NCBI RefSeq assembly: GCF_021531055.1
Contig: NZ_JADYTL010000003.1
Coordinates: forward strand, 124,001-188,000
DNA length: 64,000 nt
Source: Collinsella tanakaei
GTDB lineage: Bacteria; Actinomycetota; Coriobacteriia; Coriobacteriales; Coriobacteriaceae
Reading direction: 5' to 3'
The notes below the pieces were generated by a model, which saw only the letters and a list, made by a program, of their open reading frames with translations, was not told the origin of the DNA and did no database searches. A program made the position numbers and the translations under genes. This document shows, one piece after another, positions 47,351-58,155 of this stretch (position 1 is the stretch's first letter; every line of letters begins with the position of its first letter).

Positions 47351-48861
47351 GCCAGCTCACCCCCCTTCCCGGCACAATCGGGTGCGACGCCGAGCGCGGG
47401 CGTACCGTCGGCGCCGGCAAAGGCGCGCTCCAGCGCGGCGGCGAACATGAGCAGCATGCGATCCTTGAACGCAGGGCCCACGAGCTGCGCGGCCACCGGC
47501 AGGCGCGAGGTGGCGCCCAGCCCCAGCGGCACCGAGATGCCGCCGTTACCCGCGATGTTGATCGAGATGGTGTACAGGTCGGACAGGTACATCTGCGTGG
47601 GATCGGAGATCTCGCCGTGGCGCCACGCGGTGCGCGGGCTCGCCGGCATGAGGATCACGTCGCACTTCTCATAGGCCGCCGCATAGTCGGCGGTGATGAG
47701 CGTGCGGGCCTTCTGCGCGGCGTAGTAGTACTTGTCGTACACGCCGCTGGACAGCAGGTAGGCGCCGAGCAGCTGACGGCGCTTGGCCTCGTCACCGAAG
47801 CCGTGGGCGCGCGACAGCGAGCTCTGCGTGTCGAGGTTGGGGCAGTCGGGCTCCTGGTAGCCGTAGCGGATACCGTCGAAGCGCGCGAGGTTGGAGAACG
47901 CCTCGGCCGGGCCGATGACGTAGTATGCGGCGATGGCGGCGTCCAGATGCGGCAGGTCGACCTCGACGAGCTCGGCACCGGCGGCCTCGAGGGCACGCGC
48001 CGCCTGCTGGACCGCGTCGCGAACCTCGTCGGTCAGGCCCTCGGCCTCCATGAAGGCGGGGATGATGCCCACCCGGCGGCCCTCGATGGAATCGGCCAGA
48101 TGCTCGGTGAAGTCCACCGCGCAGTCCTGGCTCGTGCCGTCATAGGGGTCGCGGCCCGCACCCACGAGCGCGTTCATGGCGAGCGCCACGTCCTCCACGG
48201 TACGGCCGAACGGGCCCACCTGGTCGAGCGAGCTGCCGAACGCGACCACGCCGTAGCGCGACACCGCGCCGTAGGTCGGCTTGCAGCCCACCACGCCGCA
48301 CAGCGCCGCAGGCTGGCGGATCGAGCCGCCGGTGTCGGAGCCGAGCGCGAGCGGGACCTCGCCCGCGGCGACCGCGGCGGCCGAGCCGCCCGACGAGCCG
48401 CCCGGGATGCGCGCGACGTCCCACGGGTTGTTGGTGGGATGGAACGCCGAGCTCTCGGTGGACGAACCGAAGGCGAACTCGTCCATGTTGGCCTTGCCCA
48501 CGGGTACGCAGCCGGCGTCGAGCATGCGCTGCACGCAGGTGGCGGTGTAGACGCTCTCGTAGTTCTCGAGCATGCGTGAGGCGCAGGTGGTGCGTGTGCC
48601 CACGAGGTTCATGTTGTCCTTGATGGCAAGCGGCACGCCGGCAAGCGGTGGCAGGGGTTTGCCGGCGGCGCGGTCGGCGTCGATGCGGTCGGCCACGGCG
48701 AGTGCGAGCTCGGGCGATACCTGCAAGAACGCCTGGACCGCGCCCTCGCGTGCGGCGATGGCGTCGAGCGAAGCGGTCGCGACCTCACGCGCGCTGAACT
48801 GTCCAGCGGCGATACCCGCGGCGATCTGTGCGGCGGTCAGGGTGTCGAGGTTCGTCGCCAT
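47347..48861 (-). CDS. gatA: Asp-tRNA(Asn)/Glu-tRNA(Gln) amidotransferase subunit A
   Basis: A 504-residue amidase-signature enzyme that releases ammonia from glutamine for the GatB reaction. The Ser-cisSer-Lys triad is visible as Lys in PLAIKDNMNLVG and the serines in IPGGSSGGSAAAVAAGE and LGSDTGGSIRQPA. It starts one base into the gatC stop (TGATG) and overlaps gatB by 4 bp, so subunits are co-translated. Confidence 0.97.
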   Translation of the reverse strand: MATNLDTLTAAQIAAGIAAGQFSAREVATASLDAIAAREGAVQAFLQVSPELALAVADRIDADRAAGKPLPPLAGVPLAIKDNMNLVGTRTTCASRMLENYESVYTATCVQRMLDAGCVPVGKANMDEFAFGSSTESSAFHPTNNPWDVARIPGGSSGGSAAAVAAGEVPLALGSDTGGSIRQPAALCGVVGCKPTYGAVSRYGVVAFGSSLDQVGPFGRTVEDVALAMNALVGAGRDPYDGTSQDCAVDFTEHLADSIEGRRVGIIPAFMEAEGLTDEVRDAVQQAARALEAAGAELVEVDLPHLDAAIAAYYVIGPAEAFSNLARFDGIRYGYQEPDCPNLDTQSSLSRAHGFGDEAKRRQLLGAYLLSSGVYDKYYYAAQKARTLITADYAAAYEKCDVILMPASPRTAWRHGEISDPTQMYLSDLYTISINIAGNGGISVPLGLGATSRLPVAAQLVGPAFKDRMLLMFAAALERAFAGADGTPALGVAPDCAGKGGELA

Positions 48862-49172
48862 CAGCGCTCACCTCCCTCGCCTAGAATCGAGGGCACGCGG
48901 AAGAAGCGGTCGCGGCTGCTCGCGGCGTTGGAAAGCGCCACGTCGAGCGGCAGGTCGCGCGCGGCGAGCTCCGCGTCCTCGCGCATGACGTTGGCAAGGT
49001 CGCCGATCGGATGGAACGTGGGCTCCACATCGGGCAGGTCGTAATCGAGCACGGGCGCGAGCATATCCACTGCGTCGTTGAGATAGGCCGTCATCTGCTC
49101 GAGCTCGTCGGGCTCGAGCGCGATGCGGGCGTACTCCGCGATGCCGCGCACGTCGTTGGGGCTGAGCGCCAT
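48861..49172 (-). CDS. gatC: Asp-tRNA(Asn)/Glu-tRNA(Gln) amidotransferase subunit C
   Basis: A 103-residue GatC that holds GatA and GatB together. It has the family's N-terminal helices (VRGIAEYARIALEPDEL) and the extended ... DVEPTFHPIGDLANVMRED and FFRVPSIL strands. The ATG at 49172 follows AAGGGAG. It is the first gene of gatCAB. The presence of gatCAB is consistent with the indirect route for Gln-tRNA and/or Asn-tRNA. Confidence 0.95.
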   Translation of the reverse strand: MALSPNDVRGIAEYARIALEPDELEQMTAYLNDAVDMLAPVLDYDLPDVEPTFHPIGDLANVMREDAELAARDLPLDVALSNAASSRDRFFRVPSILGEGGER

Positions 49173-49329
49173 GGGCACTCCCTTCGTGGTATCAGTCGAA
49201 CGTCCACCATTATACGCAAGCCGGACGCTCCACCGCGATGGAGTGACGATGGAAACAGGCGCGTGATGCATGAAATTGCGCCAGATGTACTTCCATGCTC
49301 ATGCCGATTCGGGGCGTAGCAATCTGGTC

Positions 49330-49522
49330 TGGACAATTTGTTCAGATATGAAGGTTCCGGCGCGCCCGGATATCATAAAACGCTATCGATTTTGCCGTCA
49401 TACAGCGTCTCAGCACACCACTCCGTTCGGCGCGTCAATGCTAATAATATAATATATTGCTTATTTAGTATATTTTCGCCGCTCAGTCCGACAGCAACCT
49501 TCATATCTGAACAAATTGCCCA
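49330..49522. repeat. R1 inverted-repeat element, copy E
   Basis: A 193-bp element with R1 ends (left TGGACAATTTGTTCAGATAT, one change from the others). The interior keeps CGCCGCTCAG but now near the right end, with an AT-only run before it, so it is a diverged or rearranged version of the B-D core. Confidence 0.85.
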
Positions 49523-49592
49523 CCCTATCCCGCACGTGAAAAGACGCCAGGCGTGAAATTACATTAAACGTTGTTACATGCCCGTAAACGAC

Positions 49593-49629
49593 ACGAGGGT
49601 GCCGCGGCGCATCGCCACGACACCCTCGT
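49593..49629 (-). terminator. Hairpin downstream of HPr gene
   Basis: ACGAGGGTG / CACCCTCGT forms a 9-bp stem 41 bp past the ptsH stop; the T-run on the minus strand is weak. Confidence 0.55.
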
Positions 49630-49669
49630 CGCACATCGGAAACTGGGGGAACATCCCCCGATAGGTACT

Positions 49670-49918
49670 CTACGGCAGCACCTTGAGCAGGGCCTCCTTG
49701 GTCTCCTCCTCGTTACCGCCCACGATGGTGATGTCGATGATGTCACCCTTGTTGGCGTCGAGCGTCAGCATCTCCATCAGATCGCGACCGGACGCGGTCT
49801 TGCCGTCGAAGGTGATCTGCACATCGCTGGAGCACTGCGTCAACGTGAAGGCGACGTCCGCGACGGGGCGCGCATGCAGGCCCTCTTCCGCCTCGATGAG
49901 ATGCTGGAACTTGATCAT
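49670..49918 (-). CDS. ptsH: Phosphocarrier protein HPr
   Basis: An 82-residue HPr that relays phosphate from enzyme I to EIIA proteins. His15 is in EEGLHARPVA. The region around residue 46, where Firmicutes have the regulatory Ser of HPr kinase, reads TASGRDLMEML; the exact position is uncertain without an alignment. The ATG at 49918 follows GCAGGAGG. It lies just downstream of the beta-glucoside PTS locus but in its own unit. Confidence 0.9.
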   Translation of the reverse strand: MIKFQHLIEAEEGLHARPVADVAFTLTQCSSDVQITFDGKTASGRDLMEMLTLDANKGDIIDITIVGGNEEETKEALLKVLP

Positions 49919-50226
49919 GATGGTACCTCCTGCTCAAAAGCGCGGCGGGCGATCCGCCCGCGGGGCGACACGCCCTTACGCCACTATACGCCTCCGTAGG
50001 GCGTCATTTCGATATATCTTGGGGACCGTCCCATTTGACCGGATGAATGGAGCGCGGCAGAGCCCCTGCCAGCTGAACGGTGCGCATACCACGCGATCCC
50101 GCAGCCGAGCAGCACACACCACCCGCCCTTCAACCGAACAGCGCGGACGACGGGCGCACCCCTCGTCCGCGCTGCGAACTCATCTACCTGCCAGGGCAAT
50201 CCAAGCCGTTAAGGCCGCTTCGCTGC
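49919..50226. other. Intergenic hairpins between EIIA and HPr genes
   Basis: This 308-bp gap holds a perfect 11-bp stem AGCGCGGACGA / TCGTCCGCGCT (about 50140-50175) after the EIIA gene, without a T-run, and a smaller GCGGGC/GCCCGC hairpin near 49948. No gene is seen. Confidence 0.4.
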
Positions 50227-50763
50227 CTAGCGGACGACCTTCACCACGGCGGCGCCGGCAGCCACGGCGGACTCGGGCTCGGCCGTGAGCTGGACGTCGG
50301 CGAACTCAGCGGTGTTGGACACGGCGAGCACGACGCAGTCCGGATGACCGGCGGCCTCGATGTCGGCGCGGGTCATCTTGATGACCGGCTGGCCTGCCTT
50401 GACGGTGTCGCCCTGCTTCACGTAACCCGTGAAGCCCTTGCCGTTCATGTCGACGGTGTCCACGCCGATATGCACGAGCGCCTCGACGCCGTTGTCGGCG
50501 GTGATGCCGATGGCGTGGCCCATGGTCACGGTAACGCTGCCCGAGATCGGCGCGTAGACGATCTCGTCGTCGGGCCAGATAGCGCAGCCCTTACCCACGA
50601 CCTCGCCGGCAAAGACCGGGTCGGGCACGTCGGTCATCTTGATGACGCGGCCGTTCACCGGGGCGCACAGCACGTCGACGGCCTCCTCGGCGGCAACGGC
50701 CGCAGGCGCCGCGGGGGCAGCGGGCTCAGCGTCCTTCTTCTTGAACATATCGAACAGACCCAT
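50227..50763 (-). CDS. PTS EIIA component, glucose/beta-glucoside type
   Basis: A 178-residue EIIA(Glc)-family protein with an N-terminal Ala/Pro linker (9-27). Core motifs are VLCAPVNGRVIKMTDV, MGHAIGITADNGVEALVHIGVDTVDM (active His in VHIGVDT) and GYVKQGDTVKAGQPVIKM. The ATG at 50763 follows AAAGGAG. Position just after the EIIBC gene marks it as the IIA of a beta-glucoside transporter, normally fused to EIIBC in BglF-type permeases. It looks intact although its EIIBC partner is broken. Confidence 0.9.
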   Translation of the reverse strand: MGLFDMFKKKDAEPAAPAAPAAVAAEEAVDVLCAPVNGRVIKMTDVPDPVFAGEVVGKGCAIWPDDEIVYAPISGSVTVTMGHAIGITADNGVEALVHIGVDTVDMNGKGFTGYVKQGDTVKAGQPVIKMTRADIEAAGHPDCVVLAVSNTAEFADVQLTAEPESAVAAGAAVVKVVR

Positions 50764-50835
50764 GCTCTATCACTCCTTTATTTCGTGCCCCGCCCCCTGC
50801 GCGGGGCAATCGGAATCGTTACCAACTTTACTGCA

Positions 50836-51858
50836 CTACAGCAACCCGAGATGCGAGAAAGCATTCCAAAGGCCGTCTTCGTCCACGTCAGTGGTCACGA
50901 AGTCGGCGGCCGCCTTGGCCTCGTCTCCCCCTCTGCCCATGCACACGCTCGTCGCGCACGCCTCGAACATGGGGATGTCGACTTTCGCGTCACCCATGGC
51001 GACCGTATCGGCCATGTCGACGCCCAGATACTCGACCACCCGACGCACGGCGACCGCCTTGTCGACGTCCTTGGTGGCCACGTCGCCGAACAGCGCGAGC
51101 TCGCCCGCGCCGCCCCAGGTGCCCACCTTCATGTCCGCCATGAGCAGCACGGGGATGACCGAGCTGGTGTAGCCGGAGGCGGGCATGATGATGGGGATGC
51201 CCAGGAACGTGGCGTACCAGGAGAAGGTACCGAAGAAGCCGAGGTCGACGCTACCGAGCACGTCGCCGCCGGTCAGCGCGACCATGGTCGGGTACACGAG
51301 GGCCACGCCGATGCCGAGCGCGGTGAACTCGGACATCTTGAACTTGCGCGCCGCGGTGATGGCGAGCATCACGGGCAGGAAGTAGAACAGGCCGTCGGCG
51401 ATGGTGTAGAGCACCGTGTAGGCGCCGTCATTGGCGAACTCGGGGGCGAACTGCGTGATGCACGCCAGGATGCCCTTCATGATACCCGCGGCGCAGAAGG
51501 GGCCGAGGATGGGGGCGAAGATGCCCGAGATCAGGTCGATGGCGATGGCGGCGGGGGTCTTGGGGCCCTCGGCCTCGTCGACCTCGACGGCACCGCCCGC
51601 GGCGACGCCGGAGACCTTGATGAACTGCTCGTAGACGTCCTCGACCTTGTTGCCCACGACGACGTGGTACTGGCCGTTGGCGTTCATGACCTTGATGACA
51701 CCGGGGAGCTTCTCGATGACCTCGGTGTTGGGCTTGGTGTCGTCCTTGAGCTTGAAACGCAGACGCGTGATGCAATGCGTCACGCTGTTGATGTTGTCCT
51801 TGCCACCGACATTCTCGAGAATGTCCTGGCAGAGCTGTGTGTAATCCTTACCGGCCAC
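50836..51858 (-). pseudogene. Chimeric gene: truncated PTS EIIBC fused in frame to the end of a HAD hydrolase
   Basis: The 340-codon frame starts as a normal beta-glucoside EIIB (phosphorylatable Cys29 in THCITRLRF) and continues into EIIC (KTPAAIAIDLISGIFAPI ... GYTSSVIPVLLMA, about 100-242). EIIC then stops halfway and, without a stop codon, the sequence becomes the last ~100 residues of a Cof-type HAD phosphatase (KAVAVRRVVEYLGVD, VAMGDAKVDIPMFEA). The HAD part lacks motif I (DxDGT), and the EIIC part lacks its second half. The simplest reading is a deletion with its junction near 51130 that removed the end of bglF-like EIIC and the start of a downstream HAD gene. The GTG start at 51858 follows AAGGAGAGAC. 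Confidence 0.8.
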
Positions 51859-51922
51859 AGTCTCTCCTTCCAAAGATCCAACCGTGCTATGCGGACGCAT
51901 CCGGGCCCGGGATGCGTCCCAC

Positions 51923-52755
51923 CTACCGGCCCACGAGGAACCGGTTGATGTACACCATGAGGTAGAGGCGCTCCTCGCTGCCGCAGGCGCGGCCGTAGCG
52001 CTCCTTGAGGTAGTCGCAGATGAGATTCGTGCAGGCGCTGACCTCGGGGAAGTCCTTCGCGGCGCGGGCGAACAGCCCCTTGTTCTGCGACGAGGCGCTC
52101 TCGCCGTTGGTCAGGCGCTTGATAAGGTAGCGGACGTGGATCGCGAAACGGTTGTAGTTGTACGACGCGCGATCGATCTGGATGCCCAGGCACTCCTCGA
52201 CGATGTAGGTGATCTCGTCGATGGAGCTCATGGCCTTCTGGAAATCGTGGAGGTTGTTGTCGAACTCGCCGCCCGCCTCGGCGGTCACGATGTGCATGGC
52301 GACCGAACAGGCCTCGGTACGGGGCAGCTCGACGCCGCAGCGCTCGCGGACGATCCCGATGCTCTGCTCGCCGACGCCGTACTCCTTGGTGTAGATAGCC
52401 TGCACCGTGGAGGCCAGGGGATTCTCGATCAGGATATCGTCCTCGGTACGCTCGATGGCGAACTGCAGGTGATCGGCGAGCGTTAGGAACAGATTGCGTT
52501 GAGGTCGCAATCGAGGGTCTTCGCAGCAAGGTTGGCGATCTCCACGGCCGAGGCCATGACCTCGGGCTTGATGGAGGAGACGGCCGTGAGCACCTCGTTG
52601 TCCACGTGGTGGAACACGGTCTGGATGCTCGACGTGTCCTCCAGCTCGTAGGGAGTGGCGGGAAAGCCCACGCCCTTGCCGAAGACAACAAGGTCCGTGC
52701 CGTCATCCGCTTGCGCGAGAGCAACGTTGTTGTTGATCTTCTTGATGATGAGCAT
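51923..52755 (-). pseudogene. licT: BglG/LicT-family antiterminator with a frameshift
   Basis: Two frames encode one protein. 52755-52486 gives the RNA-binding CAT domain (MLIIKKINNNVALAQ ... ANLAAKTLDCDLNA) and hits a stop at 52483; the PRD1-PRD2 part continues in the next frame (LFLTLADHLQFAIERTEDD ... FLVGR) to 51923. Adding one base near 52494 (AACGCAATCTG to AACGCAAATCTG on the minus strand) restores 277 codons, exactly the usual LicT length. It should sense EIIBC and control beta-glucoside genes through the RNA site upstream. The change could be a real inactivation, a population variant or a sequencing error. Confidence 0.85.
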
Positions 52756-52779
52756 GAAAAAAACTCCCTGGGGCCAACC

Positions 52780-52824
52780 TTGCGTGCATGGAACCCGAGC
52801 GCGGGGCTTCGGGTTGGCACGCAA
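52780..52824 (-). terminator. Leader terminator of the licT transcript
   Basis: On the minus strand the stem TTGCGTGC / GCACGCAA, extended by ACCCGA / TCGGGT, forms a hairpin between the RAT-like site and the licT start; a T7 run follows 17 nt later, next to the start codon. Confidence 0.6.
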
Positions 52825-52850
52825 ATAATGCCTCCGGGGAGTAACAACTT
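52822..52850 (-). promoter_or_regulatory. Ribonucleic antiterminator (RAT)-like site
   Basis: On the minus strand TTGTTACTCCCCGGAGGCAT resembles the LicT/SacY RAT consensus (TTGTTACT ... AGGCA). Its 3' end overlaps the 5' arm of the leader terminator, as needed for antitermination. The site implies LicT autocontrol. Confidence 0.6.
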
Positions 52851-53006
52851 TGCGCAGGGATTTCGGTAAACCTGCAGAACGCAAAATGGCTGTTTTTCTA
52901 CCGCGAACGGTCGGCAATCGCCCGCGAACGGAACAGGGGTCGAGATTCAGCACCGCGGGATGGGACGACGTGTCCACCGCGCCCCACCGGAAACGGCAGA
53001 CCGGGG

Positions 53007-53040
53007 TGTCCCGATTTTCTCCCGGCCACCTTTGCGACAA
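53007..53040. repeat. TGTCCC repeat (R5), copy 4
   Basis: TGTCCCGATTTTCTCCCGGC matches copies 2 and 3, but the right arm has changed to TTGCGACAA, where it merges into a 31-bp R6 repeat. Confidence 0.65.
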
Positions 53041-53064
53041 GATTGTACCTGGCACCATCTTGTC
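53034..53064 (-). repeat. 31-bp R6 repeat, copy 1 (reverse orientation)
   Basis: GCGACAAGATTGTACCTGGC followed by ACCATCTTGTC; its reverse complement matches the copies at 55477 and 60757. The arms GACAAGAT/ATCTTGTC can pair, so it may act as a terminator for the glucosidase gene that ends 69 bp away. Confidence 0.7.
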
Positions 53065-53132
53065 ATGAAAACGGCGGGGAGCCCGAAGGCTTCCCCGCCG
53101 CCGATCCGTAACGCCCGGTTCACGCAGCCCGG

Positions 53133-55463
<2,331 letters not shown>

Positions 55464-55476
55464 ACGCCGCACCGCC

Positions 55477-55507
55477 GACAAGATGGTGCCGGGTACAAGC
55501 CTGTCGC
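55477..55507 (+). repeat. 31-bp R6 repeat, copy 2
   Basis: GACAAGATGGTGCCGGGTAC followed by AAGCCTGTCGC, 14 bp past the RpiR stop. Confidence 0.7.
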
Positions 55508-55528
55508 GAGCCTATCGACCTTTGGCGA

Positions 55529-56008
55529 CTAGTAGTGCAAGCGGGACTCGTCGGCGTGGGCGAGATCGCGTGTGAGGTAGCGCTCGGCGAGCCACCGGGC
55601 CATCGGCAGGTTCTGGTCGAGGTAGTTGCCGCACTCAGCGGGCGCGGCGCCGGGAATCTCGCCCTCGTAGTCGCGAACGAACTCGAACAGCTCGCGAACG
55701 AGCGGCAGGATCTCCTCGGAGGTCACCTCGCCGAACAAGACCAGGTAAAAGCCCGTGCGGCATCCCATGGGCCCGAAGTAGACCACACGGGGTGCCCACG
55801 TCGGATGGTTGCGCAAAAACGTCGCACCCAGGTGCTCGATCGTGTGGCATTCGGCCGTGTTCATGACCGGCTCGCGATTGGGCGCAGTCAGTCGCAGGTC
55901 GAACGTGGTGACCGCGGTGCCGGCCTGCGGATCGCGGTCGATGCGGGACACGTACACACCCGGCATGAGCCGAAGGTGGTCGACGGTGAAGCTTGCGATC
56001 TTATCCAT
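55529..56008 (-). CDS. luxS: S-ribosylhomocysteine lyase (autoinducer-2 synthase)
   Basis: A 159-residue LuxS that cleaves S-ribosylhomocysteine to homocysteine and the AI-2 precursor DPD. The zinc ligands are in NTAECHTIEHLGA (HxxEH) and AECGNYLDQN, and the motif VYFGPMGCRTGFYL is present. The ATG at 56008 follows AAAGGGGA. It recycles homocysteine for the metH pathway encoded at 22-24.6 kb and may produce AI-2. Confidence 0.97.
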   Translation of the reverse strand: MDKIASFTVDHLRLMPGVYVSRIDRDPQAGTAVTTFDLRLTAPNREPVMNTAECHTIEHLGATFLRNHPTWAPRVVYFGPMGCRTGFYLVLFGEVTSEEILPLVRELFEFVRDYEGEIPGAAPAECGNYLDQNLPMARWLAERYLTRDLAHADESRLHY

Positions 56009-56287
56009 GTGGAAATCCCCTTTCGCACCCTGCCGCCGCGTGTGTCGCGCGAGCCAGTGTGAAACATCGTGCAGGATAACACGTCTCGCGGTACCCATGC
56101 GTCGTGGAGAGTGAGGACGGGACATTCGCCATCGATGACAGATGGAGAGCGCTTTCGTATACGGCGCCAAACCATCTTGCCCGCGCACCAGCGCCCGGAC
56201 GCCATGTAGGTCCCTCTACCAGCACCTAGCTAAAGTCCTGACGGTAAACCGTGGGACAGGCAGCCGCCACGCGGCAGCCCCGCACCC

Positions 56288-56450
56288 GGTTTCTGCAGTT
56301 TTTTGCAAGTTGTGTACCGCTCGATTTCGGTGTCTTGCCAAATGGCATATCCGATTGCAACAAAACCGCAGTTCGCTTGTCATCGCGAGGTGCCGTTTTT
56401 CCAGCCATCAAAATCATGAGGTACACAACTTGCAAAAAACTGCAGAAACC
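56288..56450. repeat. R3 inverted-repeat element, copy 1
   Basis: A 163-bp element with perfect 30-bp terminal inverted repeats: it begins GGTTTCTGCAGTTTTTTGCA and ends with the complement. It lies 111 bp past the stop of the AbiEi-like gene. No ORF is seen. The rest of 56009-56561 appears empty apart from the luxS upstream region. Confidence 0.8.
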
Positions 56451-56561
56451 AGACCGGGCATTGCCGCGATCGGCTGCACCCGTATTTGATCCAACCCCAG
56501 CGGGTATTCATCGCCCCAAACGAACGCGACCTGAGCACAATGACAAACGAACCCGTGCACG

Positions 56562-57617
56562 CTAGAAATCGCGCGCGCCCCTGACGAACGAATCGAACAG
56601 CTCGATCTGCCGTTCCCGATACGCTTTCAGCGCTTTGCGACCCTCGACGCTGTCGCGCGGGACATTGAGGCTCGGCTTGCGCCTTTGCTTGAGCACCTTT
56701 CTCGCCCGCTCCCCCATGAGCACCAGATAATTGAAATCGGAGATGTCAGAGGTGACGAGCGTGAAATGCACGAGGTTTCGCACCGTCGCGATGGCGTTTG
56801 CGCGATGGCGGTCCTTGACCGCCTTAGCGCTGCCCTCGTGTGTGGAATCGGCATCGTAGTCAAATGCCACGTCGTAACGGACCCCCTTGTTATATGCGGA
56901 AATCACGATGTCGGGATACCGCGTCTCGGTCTTTACCTCTCCGAACATGTCGCGACCTGCATACACCTCGACGCTGGGATTAAGCGTGACGGCCCCGATA
57001 TGCATGCCACCGTAATGGCACGGCAGGCCGTAAAACATCGCGAGCCCTGATTCTTTGGGCGACCAGGCGTGCTCGACTACGTAACGCAACGCCCTCCTCG
57101 CGGGTCGAACGCCCTTCATGCCCTGTGCGCGATCGAGAAACCTTCCGATACCCGACACGGAGGTGGGCCTGCGATCGGATGGCGCACGCTGAACCACTCC
57201 GCCATCGGCGAGCACATCGATACGGTAATCGGAGCAAAGCGCCATCCCCGTATAGACGGCGGCCTGCAGCGTCGACCCACACGCTACCTGTAGAAAGGCG
57301 AGTTCCGGACTCACGACGTAGAGTGGAATCTCATCCCAGCAGCTTGGAATGGAGACCAGTGAGCCCTCGGGCAAGCTCTCAGTGCAAACATGCGTGTTCA
57401 GGTTTTTCAAGTGCCTGCGCTTGGAGAGATCGTCCACGAGGACGTCGAGCTTAATGCCCTCTAAACGCAAGAACCACTGAAGGCGCGCGACGGATGATGC
57501 ATCGGGCGCCGACGCACCCGCAACCGATGCGCGGCTCGTCCGCTCGCCTCGTATGCGGGGAAACTCATGGCGCATATACCAGGTGACGGCTGCTGTATGT
57601 GAAAGAATATACTTCAT
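56562..57617 (-). CDS. AbiEi-like / DUF559-like protein with a putative nuclease C-terminus
   Basis: A 351-residue protein. The N-terminus (MKYILSHTAAVTWYMRHEF) resembles the ILSHxSA start of coriobacterial AbiEi-type antitoxin-domain proteins. The C-terminal part (about 240-310) has YDVAFDYDADSTHEG ... KDRHRANAIATV, which fits a Vsr/DUF559-like PD-(D/E)xK fold in which Asp and Glu could bind metal. No partner toxin gene is adjacent. A TATAAT box ends 8 nt before the ATG, so the mRNA is probably leaderless. The gene is flanked on both sides by R3 elements, in an AT-richer setting than its neighbours. Assignment to either family is by pattern only. Confidence 0.6.
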   Translation of the reverse strand: MKYILSHTAAVTWYMRHEFPRIRGERTSRASVAGASAPDASSVARLQWFLRLEGIKLDVLVDDLSKRRHLKNLNTHVCTESLPEGSLVSIPSCWDEIPLYVVSPELAFLQVACGSTLQAAVYTGMALCSDYRIDVLADGGVVQRAPSDRRPTSVSGIGRFLDRAQGMKGVRPARRALRYVVEHAWSPKESGLAMFYGLPCHYGGMHIGAVTLNPSVEVYAGRDMFGEVKTETRYPDIVISAYNKGVRYDVAFDYDADSTHEGSAKAVKDRHRANAIATVRNLVHFTLVTSDISDFNYLVLMGERARKVLKQRRKPSLNVPRDSVEGRKALKAYRERQIELFDSFVRGARDF

Positions 57618-57625
57618 AGTTAATC

Positions 57626-57631
57626 ATTATA
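57626..57631 (-). promoter_or_regulatory. -10 box of the AbiEi-like gene
   Basis: A consensus TATAAT on the minus strand lies 8 nt before the start codon; a -35 is not clear (TTACAA at 15 bp is the best match). Spacing implies a leaderless transcript. Confidence 0.6.
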
Positions 57632-57742
57632 TCATTTCTATATTGTTTGTAACTATCTATTCACGGTTCACGGGCAACTCTCATGACGGGCGATAGCGCC
57701 TTTGCCGCCACGGCGGATGTGTCCAAGGCAGACTCGGCGTGC

Positions 57743-57925
57743 GTTTCTGCAGTTTTTTACTAGTTGTGTACCGCTCATATTCCGCTCCGGCGGTTTCGAC
57801 ACCGCAAACAGGCCACCCGGTCGACGTTTTCGCAGGTCGGGCGTATTAGGTCCTCTGTCCGTTTATGCCGTTTCCCCGAGTATCGAAATCGAGCGGTACA
57901 CAACTTGTAAAAACCTGCAGAAAAC
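57743..57925. repeat. R3 inverted-repeat element, copy 2
   Basis: A 183-bp element with ends GTTTCTGCAGTTTTTTACTA...GTGTACCGCTC and the complement GAGCGGTACACAACTTG... at 57891-57925. It lies 125 bp before the AbiEi-like gene, mirroring copy 1 on its other side. The interior differs from copy 1. Confidence 0.8.
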
Positions 57926-58155
57926 GGTCTTCGGCCTGCCGCCAGGCGGGACAGACTCGGGCGAGGGCATCGCAGAAGCCGCACGTCAAGGCTTTTGCGC
58001 ATCTTCGCGCCAGCAACCAAGCCCTTGGAAACCCGTGTCTTCCAAAAAGCGCGACGTGCGCCGTCCATCCGAACCGATGAGGCAACGCGCCGGATGCTGG
58101 GATATCGGTGTTATTCTTGGATGAGCATCATTCAACCCGAAAGGGCGTTTGGACT

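Noticed and set aside
56562-57617. Type IV toxin-antitoxin pair (AbiEi with AbiEii)
   Set aside because: Only an AbiEi-like start is seen; no nucleotidyltransferase toxin gene lies next to it, and the C-terminus looks nuclease-like instead.
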